A DNA stretch of 23,769 nt from Trueperaceae bacterium (GTDB taxonomy: Bacteria > Deinococcota > Deinococci > Deinococcales > Trueperaceae), in contig JARGGE010000003.1 of assembly GCA_029210865.1 (NCBI GenBank), forward strand, positions 1 to 23,769, read 5' to 3'. Of the stretch, positions 22,653 to 23,769 are shown piece by piece. Position 1 is the stretch's first letter; each line of letters starts with the position of its first letter. A program made the translations under genes and the position numbers. Below the pieces are notes generated by a model. That model was not told the DNA's origin. It was given only the letters and a program-made list of their open reading frames with translations, and searched no databases.

Positions 22653-23635
22653 GGTCCGCCGATCGCGCGTCCGCCGACCGCGCGTCCGCCGACCGCGCAC
22701 GCGTAGCGGTCGGGCCAGGGCGCGGGCGCGCCGAGCTCCTGCGCCGCCCGCAGCGCCCAGTAGGGCTCGCGCAGCAGCTGCTTGCCGAGCAGCACCAGGT
22801 CGGCGCGCCCCTCGGCCACGATCGCGTCGGCTTGCGCGGGGTCGACGATGCGGCCGACGGCGGCGCTCGCCACCCCGGCCTCGCGGCGCACGCGTTCGGC
22901 GAAGCCCACCTGGAAGTTGGGCGCGGCCGCGATCGCCACACCGGGGATCGCGCCGCCCGACGAGCAGTCGATCAGGTCGACGCCCACGGACGCCAGCTCG
23001 CGCGCGAGGCGCACGGTGTCGTCCGCAGTCCAGCCGCCCGGGGTCCAGTCGCTCGCCGACACCCGCACGAACAGCGGTTTGCCGTCGGGCCAGACCGCCC
23101 GGACGGCCGCCACCACCTCGCGGAGCAGGCGGGTGCGCTCCTCGAAGCCGCCCCCGTAGCCGTCGCGGCGGTCGTTGACCAGCGGCGACAGGAACTGGTG
23201 CAGCAGGTAGCCGTGGGCGGCGTGGACCTCGGCGACGTCGAAGCCCGCCGCGTCGGCGCGGGCCGCGGCGTCCGCGAAAGCCCCGACGACGCCCGCGAGG
23301 TCCTCCTCGGCGAGCGCCGTGGGCGTCCGCAGGGTCGGGCCGAAGGGCGCGTCGGTGGGGCCGACCACCGGCCAGCCGCCGTCGGCGTCGGGCACGGCGC
23401 CTCGGGCCGGCGCCCAGGGGCGGTAGGTGCCCGCCTTGCGCCCCGCGTGCGCCAACTGCACGCCGGCCGCCGCGCCGTGGTCGTGGATCGCCGCCACCAC
23501 GCGGCGCAGGGCGTCGACGTGACCGTCGGCCCACAGGCCCAGGTCCTGCGGCGAGATGCGCCCGCGCGGCTCGACGGCGGTGGCCCCGGTGAGCACCAGC
23601 CCCAACCCGCCGGCCGCGCGCGAGGCGAGGTGCAC
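22574..23635 (-). CDS. Old Yellow Enzyme-family oxidoreductase (NamA/YqjM-like), N-terminally truncated
   Basis: An FMN-dependent ene-reductase-type TIM barrel of 353 codons. Recognisable pieces are HLASRAAGGLGLVLTGATAV, QLAHAGRKAG, HAAHGYLLHQFLSPLVNDR, GYGGGFEERTRLL, LFVRVSASDW, VGRIVDPAQADAIVAEG and LVLLGKQLLREPYWAL. The normal protein starts ~45 residues earlier with the strand and SPMCQY-type FMN-binding loop. Upstream codons (EAAVARGEAALPGVALDAHL) do not match this, contain no ATG, GTG or TTG, and no other frame restores it. GTG 23635 is therefore only the first possible start. Activity is doubtful; it may be a pseudogene. FMN-phosphate-site GR is GK here. The tail beyond WPDRYACAV carries three (V/A)GGRA-type repeats and then runs antisense to the lipoprotein gene. 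Confidence 0.72.
   Translation of the reverse strand: MHLASRAAGGLGLVLTGATAVEPRGRISPQDLGLWADGHVDALRRVVAAIHDHGAAAGVQLAHAGRKAGTYRPWAPARGAVPDADGGWPVVGPTDAPFGPTLRTPTALAEEDLAGVVGAFADAAARADAAGFDVAEVHAAHGYLLHQFLSPLVNDRRDGYGGGFEERTRLLREVVAAVRAVWPDGKPLFVRVSASDWTPGGWTADDTVRLARELASVGVDLIDCSSGGAIPGVAIAAAPNFQVGFAERVRREAGVASAAVGRIVDPAQADAIVAEGRADLVLLGKQLLREPYWALRAAQELGAPAPWPDRYACAVGGRAVGGRAIGGPYSATRYQGSEDGRSATASASSVGPM
22656..22700 (-). repeat. Three 15-bp tandem repeats at the OYE gene tail
   Basis: Units 22656-22670, 22671-22685 and 22686-22700 are near-identical copies of CCGCCGACCGCGCGT. Read on the minus strand they give VGGRAVGGRAIGG. They lie between the lipoprotein stop and the end of the conserved OYE sequence, and their expansion may have removed the original OYE stop. 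Confidence 0.8.
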
Positions 23636-23736
23636 CAGGTGGGCGTCGAGCGCGACGCCGGGCAGCGCGGCCTCGCCGCGGGCGACCGCCGCCTCGCGCG
23701 ACCGCGGTCGGGGGTCGCGGTCCGCCGATCGGGGCC

Positions 23737-23769
23737 TCAGCCGCCGCCGCTCGAGGGCTCGAGGAGCTT
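23737..23769 (-). CDS. Possible C-terminus of a further minus-strand gene
   Basis: From the right edge one minus-strand frame reads KLLEPSSGGG and then TGA (23739-23737). This would be the end of a gene lying mostly outside the window, about 100 bases upstream of the OYE GTG. Ten residues are too few to identify anything. Confidence 0.25.
   Translation of the reverse strand, partial: KLLEPSSGGG

Noticed and set aside
21957..23534. Long minus-strand frame over the lipoprotein and OYE genes
   Set aside because: It is an Arg/Gly-rich shadow; the OYE motifs are in a different minus-strand frame and the lipoprotein signal peptide is on the plus strand.

Overview
The window is very GC-rich and densely coded. 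Its gene content and promoter style suggest Deinococcota, probably a Trueperaceae-like bacterium: NucS/EndoMS mismatch endonuclease, endonuclease IV, a bacterial deoxyhypusine-synthase-like enzyme, and several genes whose start codon lies 5-8 bases after a TAnnnT -10 box (leaderless style). The lineage is inference. No mobile element, CRISPR array, tRNA or rRNA gene was recognised.

Region 1 (1-2270): the 3' part of miaA on the plus strand meets a minus-strand pair, dnaJ followed by a DinB-fold gene. The DinB tail runs antisense into miaA.

Region 2 (2509-14814) is the centrepiece: a seven-gene plus-strand sugar operon. Order: LacI-family regulator, secreted sugar-binding protein, two ABC permeases, a 1164-residue GH94-type phosphorylase whose closest match by recall is 1,2-beta-oligoglucan phosphorylase (SOGP), and two GH3 beta-glucosidase-family proteins. 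A promoter with a LacI-type operator precedes the regulator. No -10-like sequence exists between the regulator and the binding-protein gene. Perfect hairpins lie between the binding-protein and permease genes, and a 13-bp hairpin closes the operon. The proposed pathway is import of beta-1,2-gluco-oligosaccharides (sophoro-oligosaccharides), phosphorolysis to glucose-1-phosphate, and GH3 hydrolysis of the remaining sophorose. No ABC ATPase gene is present, so a shared ATPase is presumed. The second GH3 is secreted and lacks conserved parts.

Region 3 (14854-16424, minus strand): two paralogous four-helix membrane proteins with conserved histidines plus a secreted DOMON-domain protein. This looks like an undescribed membrane redox or heme module, preceded by a possible 26-residue leader ORF.

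Region 4 (16663-20078): a deoxyhypusine-synthase-like gene with a clear promoter and long leader, converging on a membrane protein (YczE-like) and MBL-fold hydrolase pair, then a flavin reductase.

Region 5 (20116-23769): divergent DNA-repair genes nfo and nucS share a control region with two tandem palindromes. A lipoprotein gene follows, then an Old Yellow Enzyme gene that lacks its N-terminal FMN-binding segment.
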